64,000 bases of DNA, from contig SDUX01000006.1 of NCBI GenBank assembly GCA_008729055.1, positions 3,646,842 through 3,710,841 on the forward strand, in the 5' to 3' direction. Position numbers and translations under genes: made by a program. Below the pieces are notes generated by a model. It saw only the letters and a program-made list of their open reading frames with translations, did no database searches and was not told where the DNA came from. The stretch comes from Pyropia haitanensis. Its lineage: Eukaryota > Rhodophyta > Bangiophyceae > Bangiales > Bangiaceae. Of this stretch, positions 11,980 through 21,660 are shown one piece after another. How positions within the stretch are numbered: the first letter of the stretch is position 1; each line of letters opens with the position of its first letter.

Positions 11980-12937
11980 GCCGGCAACGGGCGCGTGCAG
12001 CGGCTGCCCGCGCCAGCAGCGGCCGCGGCCGGCCGCGGCGGCGGCGACCCGTCCCGACAGCGCTGCCGCAACCGCCGGATCGCATCGACGATCGTCGGCA
12101 GCCACACCGCAGCACAGATCACCGCAAGGAGGGGGCCGAGCACGGGGAGAGCCGGCAACGGGCGCGTGCAGCGGCTGCCCGCGCCAGCAGCGGCCGCGGC
12201 CGGCCGCGGCGGCGGCGACCCGTCCCGACAGCGCTGCCGCAACCGCCGGATCGCATCGACGATCGTCGGCAGCCACACCGCAGCACAGATCACCGCAAGG
12301 AGGGGGCCGAGCACGGGGAGAGCCGGCAACGGGCGCGTGCAGCGGCTGCCCGCGCCAGCAGCGGCCGCGGCCGGCCGCGGCGGCGGCGACCCGTCCCGAC
12401 AGCGCTGCCGCAACCGCCGGATCGCATCGACGATCGTCGGCAGCCACACCGCAGCACAGATCACCGCAAGGAGGGGGCCGAGCACGGGGAGAGCCGGCAA
12501 CGGGCGCGTGCAGCGGCTGCCCGCGCCAGCAGCGGCCGCGGCCGGCCGCGGCGGCGGCGACCCGTCCCGACAGCGCTGCCGCAACCGCCGGATCGCATCG
12601 ACGATCGTCGGCAGCCACACCGCAGCTCAGATCACCGCAAGGAGGGGGCCGAGCACGGGGAGAGCCGGCAACGGGCGCGTGCAGCGGCTGCCCGCGCCAG
12701 CAGCGGCCGCGGCCGGCCGCGGCGGCGGCGACCCGTCCCGACAGCGCTTCCGCAACCGCCGGATCGCATCGACGATCGTCGGCAGCCACACCGCAGCACA
12801 GATCACCGCAAGGAGGGGGCCGAGCACGGGGAGAGCCGGCAACGGGCGCGTGCAGCGGCTGCCCGCGCCAGCAGCGGCCGCGGCCGGCCGCGGCGGCGGC
12901 GACCCGTCCCGACAGCGCTGCCGCAACCGCCGGATCG
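11980..12937. repeat. 171-bp tandem array, proximal part (about 5.6 units)
   Basis: The unit beginning GCCGGCAACGGGCGCGTGCA recurs at 11980, 12151, 12322, 12493, 12664 and 12835, an exact 171-bp period with only scattered single-base differences. 171 is 57 codons and several frames on both strands have no stops, so long open frames run through the array. One minus frame, continuous with the transposase frame, encodes a repeated hydrophobic segment (LPVLGPLLAVICAAV) followed by a basic helix (DAIRRLRQRCR). Whether any of this is translated is unknown. The array is cut at 12937 by E1. Confidence 0.9.
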
Positions 12938-13459
12938 TGTGACAAACCCCGAATCTGGGTTTGAATATTCGGAGCAAGTGGCTCAGAATTGAGATTGGAT
13001 TTCACCCGGCCCATGAGTGAAATATTCCGATTTCAGCTCGAAGTTCCGACTGGGACTTTCGGCACCCCATTTGCAGAGTATTGCAGTGGTTCGTATCTTG
13101 GGGATTTTTGCGCGGGAGCCAGACGGATTTCTACGCTTGCTTGCTTTGATTGTGGAGCCTTTTTATTGGGTGGTCTGAGTGTTCATTTTTTTGCGTGTTT
13201 TACGAGGGGTGTGCGCGCGCATGCGTGCACACGAGGGTTTATATGCGCGGGACAGCAAGGCGGGGAGGGCCCCCCTTGGCTGCCAAGTAAACTCCGTCTG
13301 GCTCCGACACATCTTGTTCGTGCCTTGGCGAGTCGGCCACTCGTCACACGCAAGTCGCGTGTTGGTGTTGCACGGGTTGCTTCCGGTGTTCCAAGTTGGG
13401 ACCCGAGCGTGCGTGTTCCGCCCCCACAAGTTGTGGGTCGGCGTAGCCGTACTGCTACA
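12938..13459 (+). repeat. E1 5' LTR
   Basis: 522 bp, begins TGTGACAAAC and ends CTGCTACA. It matches 21139-21660 throughout by eye. A TATA-like TTTATAT lies at 13238-13244. Confidence 0.95.
13238..13244 (+). promoter_or_regulatory. E1 LTR TATA-like box
   Basis: TTTATAT in a GC-rich context inside the 5' LTR, about 300 bp from its left end, is the likely core promoter for genomic RNA. The copy in the 3' LTR is at 21439-21445. Confidence 0.5.
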
Positions 13460-13461
13460 GT

Positions 13462-13478
13462 TGGTGGATCAGCGGGGG
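13462..13478 (+). other. E1 primer-binding site candidate
   Basis: TGGTGGATCAGCGGGGG starts two bases after the 5' LTR, the usual place for a tRNA primer-binding site, and begins with the expected TGG. The priming tRNA cannot be named from the sequence. A near-identical motif follows the LTR of E4 at 60551. Confidence 0.55.
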
Positions 13479-13766
13479 AGAGGACATCGACTCGGAGTCC
13501 CCTCCTTTGGTGGGGAAACTGAGTTGGTTTCTCTCCCCCTACGGCACCGTGACTTCGGGCCGTCTCATCGACTCCCCCTCGTACTCCGAGGTTCGCGGGG
13601 CGACAAGGTGAGCGTCCGGAGTTCGGACGGGGACGCGGAGTAACGACCCCTCACCGCTTTCGTTGCGTAAGCGGAGGGGCGGTTGTGTTCCGTGCTCCCA
13701 CGCCGACGATCCCCGACTCTGGGCACCGTAACGTCATTTTGGTGACTCAACTCGAGTCCCGGAGTG

Positions 13767-15527
13767 ATGGCGGGCGCGGAAGACTCTCCCGCCGCGCCTT
13801 TTGTACCTGGGGAGGGGGAGCGGATGCGTCCCCCTTCGGGCGGAGTACCCCCCAGGACGGGCAGCGTGGATGAGTCGGGTCGCGAGGGGCGACCCCCTCG
13901 GCGTTCGGCCAGGTTCCGACCCGCGCCATCCTCCGTCGACTCGAGCGGAGGTCGCCCTCCTCCGGCGGGTGTGCCGAGCCAGACTCCGGCTCAGGTGCCC
14001 CTACCGGAGGACGATGACACTCTCTTCGGCACGGGACTGCCGGCCTTGGGTGCTGGGGGCAGAGGCTCCGTACCCCGGGACGGCGAGTCCGCGCCCCCTT
14101 TGGTTCCGGAAGGACCGGGCGGTAGCTCAAGTCGAGCTCCGCCGGAGTCCACCGGGAGCCTGGATGCCAGTGTGGTGACAGCCATCGCACAAGTTGTGCG
14201 TGAGGAGGTGGGGCGGGCGCTACAGGAAAAGTCTCCTGCGCCTGGGCAGGCCTCCCGGCATGAGCGGCGTGGGGAGCAAGTTGCTCCCCGCCGAGAGTAT
14301 CGTTCTCGTTTGCCTGCCCACTCGAGCGAGGCGTCGAGTGGGGAGGAGGCCGTCCGACATGGACGGCAGGAGCCACGGGATCGTCCCAAAGTCCGGGAGA
14401 TCCCCAAGAAGATCGTGGTTAACAATCCTCTATACGCGGACGTCTTCGACTGTGAGACGTACGCGTTGGTCAACAAGTCGGTGACCTACACGAACCGCCA
14501 GGCCCATACTCTGGGCCGGCGCAAGAAGGACGTGGCTCAGTCCTTCGGGGTCCGGTCTGAGTGGGACGGGACCCCGCCACTGAAGGTCTTCCAGTTTTTG
14601 CGTAAGTTCGCAAAAGCCTGTGATGACAATGATGTCTCTGAAGCAGAGGCTTTCTTCATGCTTCAGGACTTCACCAAGGAGCCACTCCGCTCCGAGGTGA
14701 TGAGCGTCATGCCAAGTCGGCATGGCGGCAACCCCGGTGAGGTCTCCTCCTACTTGGAGTTGATCAACTGGGTGTTGCGCTACCACGCGGACGAGGCGTC
14801 TCTCGCCGCGCAGGTAGAGGAGTTTAATCGTGCCACCCAGAGTGAGGGTGAGGACGAGCGGACGTTCGCTGAGAGACTCCGTCAGCTAAACGTCCTATGT
14901 GGATTTATTCATCCACAAGGCGTCATCAAAGGGCGTTTTGTGGAGGGTGTCCACCGTTCCGCTCGCGCGACTGTGCGCGAGCGCAACACGCCTGGAATGA
15001 CGCTGGCCGAGTTGGCCCGCGTCGCCCAAACCAAGGGTGAAGAGTACCGTTGGATCGTGTCTGACCAACGGAAGGAGAGAGAGAATGAGACTAAGAGCGC
15101 GGAGGCGACTCGCCTTCGTCGCGCGGCCAGGGCGGCCCAGTACCCTCGGGTACGCCCGGCTGTGGCAGCTACCTCAACTCAAGAGGAAGCTGCTGTCGTG
15201 GCGGCCATCCCGGAAACTCCCCAGGGAAAGGCGACGCCACCGACATCAAAGAGCGACCGGCCGTGTTGGCAGTGCTCGAAGACGGGTCACTGGGCGTCTC
15301 AGTGCCCCGCCTCGGACTCGCGTCTGCGAGCCATCTTGGCTCGCAGCATGAGTCTTGGGACCCGGGGAACTCCCCTGAGTTCCCGCTCCAACCCACCTCG
15401 GGTTGGTGCCATTACCCAGCAGGGGCCGGAGGGGACTGACAAGAGTCTTGAGGAGGGGGAGGCACCCACCTCAAGCTCGAGTGAGAGCACCCCTTCCTCA
15501 TCCGACTCGGGTGAGGGAAACGCCTAG
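13767..15527 (+). CDS. gag: E1 Gag polyprotein
   Basis: 586 codons from ATG 13767. The structural protein forms the virus-like particle and binds genomic RNA. The first ~190 residues are Pro/Gly/Arg-rich and probably disordered. A capsid-like region follows (residues ~220-430), including an EDERTFAERLRQLN segment typical of retrotransposon Gag. A CCHC zinc knuckle, CWQCSKTGHWASQCP (around residue 500), marks the nucleocapsid. The tail is Ser/Glu-rich. The TAG stop lies just past a GGGAAAC heptamer that should give access to pol. Confidence 0.9.
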   Translation: MAGAEDSPAAPFVPGEGERMRPPSGGVPPRTGSVDESGREGRPPRRSARFRPAPSSVDSSGGRPPPAGVPSQTPAQVPLPEDDDTLFGTGLPALGAGGRGSVPRDGESAPPLVPEGPGGSSSRAPPESTGSLDASVVTAIAQVVREEVGRALQEKSPAPGQASRHERRGEQVAPRREYRSRLPAHSSEASSGEEAVRHGRQEPRDRPKVREIPKKIVVNNPLYADVFDCETYALVNKSVTYTNRQAHTLGRRKKDVAQSFGVRSEWDGTPPLKVFQFLRKFAKACDDNDVSEAEAFFMLQDFTKEPLRSEVMSVMPSRHGGNPGEVSSYLELINWVLRYHADEASLAAQVEEFNRATQSEGEDERTFAERLRQLNVLCGFIHPQGVIKGRFVEGVHRSARATVRERNTPGMTLAELARVAQTKGEEYRWIVSDQRKERENETKSAEATRLRRAARAAQYPRVRPAVAATSTQEEAAVVAAIPETPQGKATPPTSKSDRPCWQCSKTGHWASQCPASDSRLRAILARSMSLGTRGTPLSSRSNPPRVGAITQQGPEGTDKSLEEGEAPTSSSSESTPSSSDSGEGNA

Positions 15528-15571
15528 CCGCTGGAGTCGAGTTGACCCCACAGACCTCGGCGGCAGGTCAA
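15515..15571 (+). promoter_or_regulatory. E1 putative -1 ribosomal frameshift signal
   Basis: The heptamer G GGA AAC (15515-15521, gag phasing) fits the X XXY YYZ rule. Slipping back one base gives GGG AAA C, which is exactly the pol frame; that frame has a TGA at 15512-15514 and is open from 15515. After a 5-nt spacer, 15527-15534 can pair with 15557-15564 (8 bp, two G-U). Loop bases TTGACC (15542-15547) can also pair with GGTCAA (15566-15571), a possible pseudoknot, although the connecting loop of 1 nt is sterically tight. Confidence 0.7.
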
Positions 15572-18500
15572 GGGGAACTTCACCCGACGCCGACTCATGG
15601 GCGGGTGAAGCTCTTACAACGCCCTCGAGGGGTGAGACCTCAAGGCAAGGCCCCCTCGCAGCGATACGACCCAAGTCGGATCGTATCTGTCTTGGTAGGG
15701 AGTAACTACCAAGTCGCAGCCAGACTTTGGCTGTATGATGGGTACGAGTTTGCTTCCCGTGTCATAGTCGACACGGGTTCGCCGGTATCCCTTATCAGGC
15801 AAGAGTTGTTGCCTGAGGGAGTCGAGGTGAGTCAAGTTGACCGCTCGACATGGCGTATGTTTGATGTCAATGGGGGACTCCTCCCCATTGTGGGTTCAAT
15901 TGCATTGAGTGTATGCATTGGGTCATACCAGACTGAGGTGACCTTTGGGGTTGTACCACGCATGTCGGTCCCAGTACTCCTGGGTACCGACTACGTGGAC
16001 ACCCACGTACCCGAAGTCCGGGGACCCGAACGGTTTATTCGCATGCTCAATGGGGAAACTGTCCCCATCTTGCGTAAAGGGGCCACTGTCTCCCCGAAGA
16101 CTCCCAAGCCACGGGAGAGTCCTAAGACAGATGGCAGCACTGAGTCGGTGCATGTTCTGAAGGGAGTGTGCATCCCTCCCCGGTCGAGGACGTATGTACA
16201 AGTTCGTACATCGTTTCAGGGAAACGGGTTTGTATTCCCCCTCGACAAGACATATGAGAAGCACCAGGTGCAAGTTGCACCTGGACCCATGACCTGTGGG
16301 ACTGACCAGACCTGGGTCGTCGAGGTCCTCAACGTGTCGAAGACTCCTCGACGCATCCCCCGTGGGATGAAGATCGCGAGCATCTCCACCCACGAGGGGA
16401 ATGTCACCGCTGTGACTCAACAGCAGTGGACGGCAATGGAGGAGAAGACTCCGTTTCCTCCTGACCCAAAGCCGTCGGCAGACTCGCCGACGGTGCACCG
16501 GGAAAATGTCCCGAAGTGCCTGCATGATCGCTTGGATAAACTCATCCAAAAGCACCACAAGTTGTGGAATGGTGACCTTGGACTCATCAAGGCCACCGAA
16601 CACAGAATCGTGTTGAAGCCTGGGGTCAAGCCAGTCCGCTTGAACCCCTACCGTATGGGCCCTGCCTCTCGGGAACTTACCCGGAAGCAGGTCCAACGGA
16701 TGAAGGACCTTGGGGTTATTGAGCCCAGCTCAGGCGAGTGGGCCAGCCCCATAGTCCTGGTGCCCAAACCCGACGGCACCATGCGGTTTTGCATTGACTA
16801 CCGCAAGTTGAATGAACGGACGGTAAAGGACAGTTACCCTTTACCCCGTATGGACGATTGCCTCGACTCACTTGGCGAGGCAAAGTTCTTCTCCACGTTG
16901 GACTGCAACGCGGGGTACTGGCAGATCCCCATACGTAAGGAGGATCGACCACTCACGGCCTTCACGTGTCACTGTGGAGTTTATCAGTGCGTGAGGTTGC
17001 CGTTTGGGCTATGCAATGCACCTGCGACTTTTCAGCGTGCTATTGACATGATACTTGCCGGAGTCAAATGGCAGTATGCCCTCGTCTATTTAGACGACAT
17101 CATTGTGTTCTCCGGAACTGCCGAAGAACACTTGTCCCACTTGGACAATGTGTTCACCCTGCTGAGTAGGGCAGGAGTGACACTGAAGCCAGCCAAGTGC
17201 CACCTCTTCAGTAATGAGGTGGCCTACCTAGGTCATGTGGTTCGACCAGGTAGCATCAGTGTCAACGAGAAAAACCTCGTGGCACTGCGTCGGGCGAGTT
17301 ACCCCTTGACGCAAACACAGCTCAGGAGTTTTCTGGGCATGTGCAATGTGTACAGACGCTTCACGGCGAACTTTGCCAAAGTGTCTGCACCCTTGAACCG
17401 CTTGGTAAGTCCCAAGCGGCCCAAGCGCCTCGACCCTCCGACCCGAGAGGAGCGAGAAGCGTTTGAGAGGTTGAAAGAACTTCTTTGTAACCCGCCGGTG
17501 TTGGCCATCCCCAGACTCGGGGGCCATTACATCATTGATGTGGACGCGAGTTACGACCAACTTGGTTGTTGCTTGCTCCAACAACAGACCACGGGCGAGT
17601 ACCTGCCCGTGGGCTACTATAGTAAGGGCCTGTCCTCGGCACAGAAGAACTACACTGTGACGGAGCTGGAAGGCCTGGGCGTAGTATGGGCAGTCACCAT
17701 GCTACGACCCTACATCGAAGGAGGGAGGTTCCTCGTTCGATGTGATCACCGAGCCCTGAAGTGGATACTTACCACTACAGCGTGCTCGAATAATCGACTC
17801 AATCGATGGCGACTTCGCCTCGCTGAGTTTGACTTCGACGTTGAGTATAAGTCGGGTCAAAAGCACGCGGTTGCGGACGCCATGTCTCGCATACCGACGG
17901 ATGGGTATGACTCGGTACCCATCCCAGAGGAAATCCCTCATGTGGGAGTCACCACACGGTCAGGGTCAGTACTCGACCCGAGGCGGCCGGAGATGGCCCG
18001 CCTCCTACCCCTGCCTAAGGACAAACTCGTCCAGGCACAAGAGTCTGACAAACTCTGTCAGCAACTCAAGAAAGAGTTGGACAGCCCCGAACCAACTCGG
18101 TTCTTCTTGAGTGAAGACGGCATTTTATGCCGGCGGGGACATACCCAAGGAGAACAACAAGTTGTTGTTCCCGAGAGTCTGAGGAAGGACATCCTCCAAC
18201 GGGAACACTCCTCACCGTTGGGTGCCCACCCAGGGTCGACTAAGTTGTATCAGACCCTGAGGAAAAAATATTATTGGCCATCACTCGTGGCTGATGTGTA
18301 TGGGCATGTGGCCTCGTGCGCGACTTGCGCACAGAACCGACTCATGGAGGCCAGAGAGACGTCCACCATGCGTCTCTTCCCTGCGACAGAGCCGTTCGCA
18401 GCGATTGCCGTGGACCTACTTGGTCCACTGCCTCGGACACCAGAAGGGTATGAGTACCTTCTGGTGATGTGTGATCGCTTCACTAAGCTCACACGGGTGG

Positions 18501-19504
18501 CCCCACTCAAGGACACCACTGCCTTGGACGTCTTGAGCGAGTTGCTCGACGTCTGGATGGCCAGTTATGGTATCCCGGACTCTGTCCTTTCGGACAACGG
18601 ACCGCAGTTCGCGTCCGTCCTATACCAGGGAGTCCTGAAGATGCTCGGGGTGGAAACGAACTACGCCACCCCTTACCACCCCCAGACTAATGGGCAGGTG
18701 GAGCGCTTCAATAAGACACTAGTGCGCCAGTTGCGTCACTATGTGCACGACCATGTAGTCACATGGGCGCGCTACGCGTCACTACTTGTGACAGCGTACA
18801 ACTCCCAAGTGCACAGTAGCACGGGAGAGGCACCGTTTGCCTTTGTATGTCCACGGCGACTCAAGCCAGTGGCCATTGAACGCCTCACCCAGACTGAGGG
18901 TGACACGTCGACCCAAACTCCGGGTCAAGCTAAGGCCGCCCTCCTTCATAAATTGGAAGAGATGATACCCCTTGTTCAGAAGACCATGGACAAGGCGCAG
19001 GCGAGGTACAAAAAGAATTTCGACATCCGAGTTCGGAGTCGACGTACCCCCCTCCGAGTTGGAGAATGGGTGTACGTGAATGCCCACGACAAACCGGGCG
19101 GGAAATTGGTCTTCAAGACTCTGGGACCATATCAAATATTGAAGACGGATGGGCGTCGGTTGACCATCGAGAGTGACGATGGCATCCGTACTATCAATGG
19201 GAATCACGCAACTCGCGCTCCCGAACCACCCGAGGGAGACCCAGCTTGGGCTCGGGCACTCAAGGCATGGCAAGTCCCAGCCTTGCCGTCAACTTCCAAT
19301 AAGCCAATGGAAGCCGTGTTCGATAAATTCGTCGGACACGGGTACGATGAATCGGGGCGACTCATGCTCCGTGTCAGATGGTTTGGGTATGGGTCGGACT
19401 CCGACACATGGGAATATGTGGAGGACCTTCCAACTGAGAAGGTCCGTCGGTATTGCCACGTGGCAAAAATACCTATGAGGCGTCGCCCAACTCAGGCGAC
19501 GTAG
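15515..19504 (+). CDS. pol: E1 Pol polyprotein (PR-RT-RH-IN-chromodomain)
   Basis: The frame is open from 15515 and read by -1 frameshift from gag; there is no ATG at its beginning. Aspartic protease: IVDTGSPVSLI. Reverse transcriptase: FCIDYRKLNERTVKDSYPLP, then LVYLDDIIVFSG with the catalytic Asp pair encoded at 17093-17098. RNase H follows (YIIDVDASYDQLG). Integrase has an HHCC finger (HSSPLGAHPG ... CATCAQN) and a DDE core (AVDLLGPL, LSDNGPQFAS, PYHPQTNGQVERFN). The C-terminus carries a chromodomain (LRVRWFGYGSDSDTWEYVEDL), which in chromoviruses directs integration toward modified chromatin. No stop or frameshift is seen, so the protein looks intact. The GATCG duplication is the product expected of this integrase. 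Confidence 0.93.
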   Translation, partial: GKRLAAGVELTPQTSAAGQGELHPTPTHGRVKLLQRPRGVRPQGKAPSQRYDPSRIVSVLVGSNYQVAARLWLYDGYEFASRVIVDTGSPVSLIRQELLPEGVEVSQVDRSTWRMFDVNGGLLPIVGSIALSVCIGSYQTEVTFGVVPRMSVPVLLGTDYVDTHVPEVRGPERFIRMLNGETVPILRKGATVSPKTPKPRESPKTDGSTESVHVLKGVCIPPRSRTYVQVRTSFQGNGFVFPLDKTYEKHQVQVAPGPMTCGTDQTWVVEVLNVSKTPRRIPRGMKIASISTHEGNVTAVTQQQWTAMEEKTPFPPDPKPSADSPTVHRENVPKCLHDRLDKLIQKHHKLWNGDLGLIKATEHRIVLKPGVKPVRLNPYRMGPASRELTRKQVQRMKDLGVIEPSSGEWASPIVLVPKPDGTMRFCIDYRKLNERTVKDSYPLPRMDDCLDSLGEAKFFSTLDCNAGYWQIPIRKEDRPLTAFTCHCGVYQCVRLPFGLCNAPATFQRAIDMILAGVKWQYALVYLDDIIVFSGTAEEHLSHLDNVFTLLSRAGVTLKPAKCHLFSNEVAYLGHVVRPGSISVNEKNLVALRRASYPLTQTQLRSFLGMCNVYRRFTANFAKVSAPLNRLVSPKRPKRLDPPTREEREAFERLKELLCNPPVLAIPRLGGHYIIDVDASYDQLGCCLLQQQTTGEYLPVGYYSKGLSSAQKNYTVTELEGLGVVWAVTMLRPYIEGGRFLVRCDHRALKWILTTTACSNNRLNRWRLRLAEFDFDVEYKSGQKHAVADAMSRIPTDGYDSVPIPEEIPHVGVTTRSGSVLDPRRPEMARLLPLPKDKLVQAQESDKLCQQLKKELDSPEPTRFFLSEDGILCRRGHTQGEQQVVVPESLRKDILQREHSSPLGAHPGSTKLYQTLRKKYYWPSLVADVYGHVASCATCAQNRLMEARETSTMRLFPATEPFAAIAVDLLGPLPRTPEGYEYLLVMCDRFTKLTRVAPLKDTTALDVLSELLDVWMASYGIPDSVLSDNGPQFASVLYQGVLKMLGVETNYATPYHPQTNGQVERFNKTLVRQLRHYVHDHVVTWARYASLLVTAYNSQVHSSTGEAPFAFVCPRRLKPVAIERLTQTEGDTSTQTPGQAKAALLHKLEEMIPLVQKTMDKAQARYKKNFDIRVRSRRTPLRVGEWVYVNAHDKPGGKLVFKTLGPYQILKTDGRRLTIESDDGIRTINGNHATRAPEPPEGDPAWARALKAWQVPALPSTSNKPMEAVFDKFVGHGYDESGRLMLRVRWFGYGSDSDTWEYVEDLPTEKVRRYCHVAKIPMRRRPTQAT

Positions 19505-21125
19505 CCAGAGGTACGTCACCCCCACCCCAAAGTCGGGGAGGGGGATGACTCCCCCCACTGAGTCAAGTAGGGGGGAGGTGTCACAGTCGATACCAACAAA
19601 ACAAAATTCTTCTTGATCATTAAGGGGGGGGACACGACCCACGCCCCCGCCGACATCTTGACCAACTTGGTGATGTAGAGCTCTGGAGGGGGGACACGAC
19701 CCACGCCCCCCGTCACCACCCCTTGACCGACTTGGCGAGGGCGAGCTCCGCGGGAAGTGGGACGACTCCACCCACGACCCGTAACACCTCCCCCGACTCA
19801 AGCACATAAAAAGACAAAAGAAAAAAAAAAAAAAAATAATAATAATGGGGGGGGGGGGGGGAACCGACTCGCGTCACCCCCACCGACGGCCGCCCGACCC
19901 AGGGGCGGAAGAGAAAGCAGCACCCCCACGGACAGCCGCCCGACACAGAGGCGGACAGGGACGACACACGCCCCGCCGACGAGCGCCCGACCCACGGGAG
20001 GGAGGAGGACGACAACACCACCACGGCCGCCGACCGCCCGACCCACGGGAGGAAGAGGGACACACCACCCCGACCGCCGACCGCCCGACACACGGGAGGG
20101 AGGAGGACGACAACACCACCACGGCCGCCGACCGCCCGACCCACGGGAAGAAGAGGGACACACCACCCCGACCGCCGGCCACCCGACACACGGGAGGAAG
20201 AGGAAGGCGCACCACCCGCCGACGGACGCACGACCCCGCAGAGGGAGGAAGGGAAGACCCACACCCGACCGAAAGGGGGAGCACGCGCCCGACACAGGGG
20301 CCGGGAAGGGCGGAGCAGCGCCCCGACCGCCACCCCGCACCCCAGACACCAAGGGGGGAAAGGGGAAAGAAAAGGGGAGAAGCGCCCCGACCGGACGGCC
20401 CCGGGGGAAAACTCTCGCCCCGGGGGAAGCGTCACCCCGACCTGGGGTGAGGCGACGGATATGGGGGCGGAGTGGCAACTCACCCCCCGCCCCCCCCGGC
20501 ACCTGAGGAGCCCGAGCCCAGTTGGCTCGGTGCCCCCCTGGAGATACTCCTCCTGCGTGTCCCTGGAAACTCCCAGGAACAGCAACAGGAGGAGGTGCCC
20601 GTTATGTGCGAGGTGTGCCGAGTGGGCACACCCCGCACCCTGCACGAGGTGTGCCGAGTGAGCACACCCCGCGCCCCGCGTGCGGCGTACCCAGGCGGCA
20701 CGCCACGCCCCGCACCCGGCGTGCCAAGGCGGCACGCCAGGCCCTCGGAGGGAGGGGGGGTCATGAGTCACCACGCCCCACCCCTCGCGGGAGGTTATGT
20801 GGAAGGGGGGGGGGGGGTGCGGGCGGACACTGCACTAGCCCCCCCCCTGACACGGCCCACGCGACCCGGGCCACGAGATGTGCTCGACCGCCCCGGGCGC
20901 GGGCGGGCCCGCGCGACACGAGTTTGTGGGCGCGGCGCCCCTGGCCCCTACGTGTCCCTCACGACACTGGGCCAGATCTTTCCGTCCACCCAATGAGGTG
21001 CGAGCTTCACGAGTTGTGATTCTCGTATCCTTAGCCCCCCTACCTGGGGAGATGCAATCTCGCCACCCCGAGGGAGATCTGCAAGTGGCAGATGATTGGA
21101 CGTCCGCCGGGACGGCTGGACTGTT
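19505..21125 (+). other. E1 long noncoding 3' region with repeats and hairpins
   Basis: These 1.6 kb between the pol stop and the polypurine tract have no convincing gene. They contain a 16-nt A run (19821-19836), TAA triplets, a 15-nt G run (19847-19861), imperfect GC-rich tandem repeats (about 19880-20270) and a hairpin cluster (20613-20738). Long frames on both strands are low-complexity Arg/Pro/Gly and look like composition artefacts. Confidence 0.6.
20613..20738 (+). repeat. Cluster of short hairpins in E1 tail
   Basis: Arms GTGTGCC/GGCACAC (20613-20631), GTGTGC/GCACAC (20649-20667) and GGCGTGCC/GGCACGCC (20718-20738) have 5-7-nt loops, with a weaker one between them. Related stem sequences repeated in a row suggest a structured RNA segment. 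Confidence 0.5.
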
Positions 21126-21138
21126 GAGGAGGGGGAAA
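21126..21138 (+). other. E1 polypurine tract
   Basis: The purine-rich run AGGAGGGGGAAA lies directly before the 3' LTR, the expected primer for plus-strand DNA synthesis. Confidence 0.7.
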
Positions 21139-21660
21139 TGTGACAAACCCCGAATCTGGGTTTGAATATTCGGAGCAAGTGGCTCAGAATTGAGATTGGA
21201 TTTCACCCGGCCCATGAGTGAAATATTCCGATTTCAGCTCGAAGTTCCGACTGGGACTTTCGGCACCCCATTTGCAGAGTATTGCAGTGGTTCGTATCTT
21301 GGGGATTTTTGCGCGGGAGCCAGACGGATTTCTACGCTTGCTTGCTTTGATTGTGGAGCCTTTTTATTGGGTGGTCTGAGTGTTCATTTTTTTGCGTGTT
21401 TTACGAGGGGTGTGCGCGCGCATGCGTGCACACGAGGGTTTATATGCGCGGGACAGCAAGGCGGGGAGGGCCCCCCTTGGCTGCCAAGTAAACTCCGTCT
21501 GGCTCCGACACATCTTGTTCGTGCCTTGGCGAGTCGGCCACTCGTCACACGCAAGTCGCGTGTTGGTGTTGCACGGGTTGCTTCCGGTGTTCCAAGTTGG
21601 GACCCGAGCGTGCGTGTTCCGCCCCCACAAGTTGTGGGTCGGCGTAGCCGTACTGCTACA
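21139..21660 (+). repeat. E1 3' LTR
   Basis: 522 bp, a copy of 12938-13459 with no difference noticed, followed directly by the GATCG target duplication and the continuing 171-bp array. Confidence 0.95.

Larger units (their letters stand above)
12938..21660 (+). mobile_element. E1: complete chromodomain Ty3/gypsy LTR retrotransposon
   Basis: The 8,723-bp element has 522-bp LTRs (TG...CA) that look identical by eye. The 5-bp target duplication is GATCG (12933-12937 and 21661-21665). The flanks rejoin into an uninterrupted 171-bp repeat unit, which confirms the insertion point. The order is LTR, PBS, gag, pol (protease, reverse transcriptase, RNase H, integrase, chromodomain), a long noncoding tail, polypurine tract, LTR. 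Gag and pol are both open, with pol in the -1 frame. Identical LTRs and open frames indicate a recent insertion. Confidence 0.95.

Noticed and set aside
11980..12937. CRISPR-like array
   Set aside because: The 171-bp units are contiguous with no unique spacers, and the context is eukaryotic.
11752..12992. Plus-strand frames of about 395 codons across the 171-bp array
   Set aside because: They are the same repeat read in other frames; stop absence in many frames at once is a property of the unit, not evidence of translation.
15542..15544. TTG at 15542 as pol start (likewise GTG 39307 and TTG at 56836)
   Set aside because: Non-ATG starts are implausible here; the frames extend upstream to the slippery heptamers, which explains expression better.
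19713..20774. Extra E1 gene after pol (long frames on both strands)
   Set aside because: Composition is low-complexity, repeats are imperfect and frames exist equally on both strands; no envelope-like signal peptide or membrane segment pattern is convincing.
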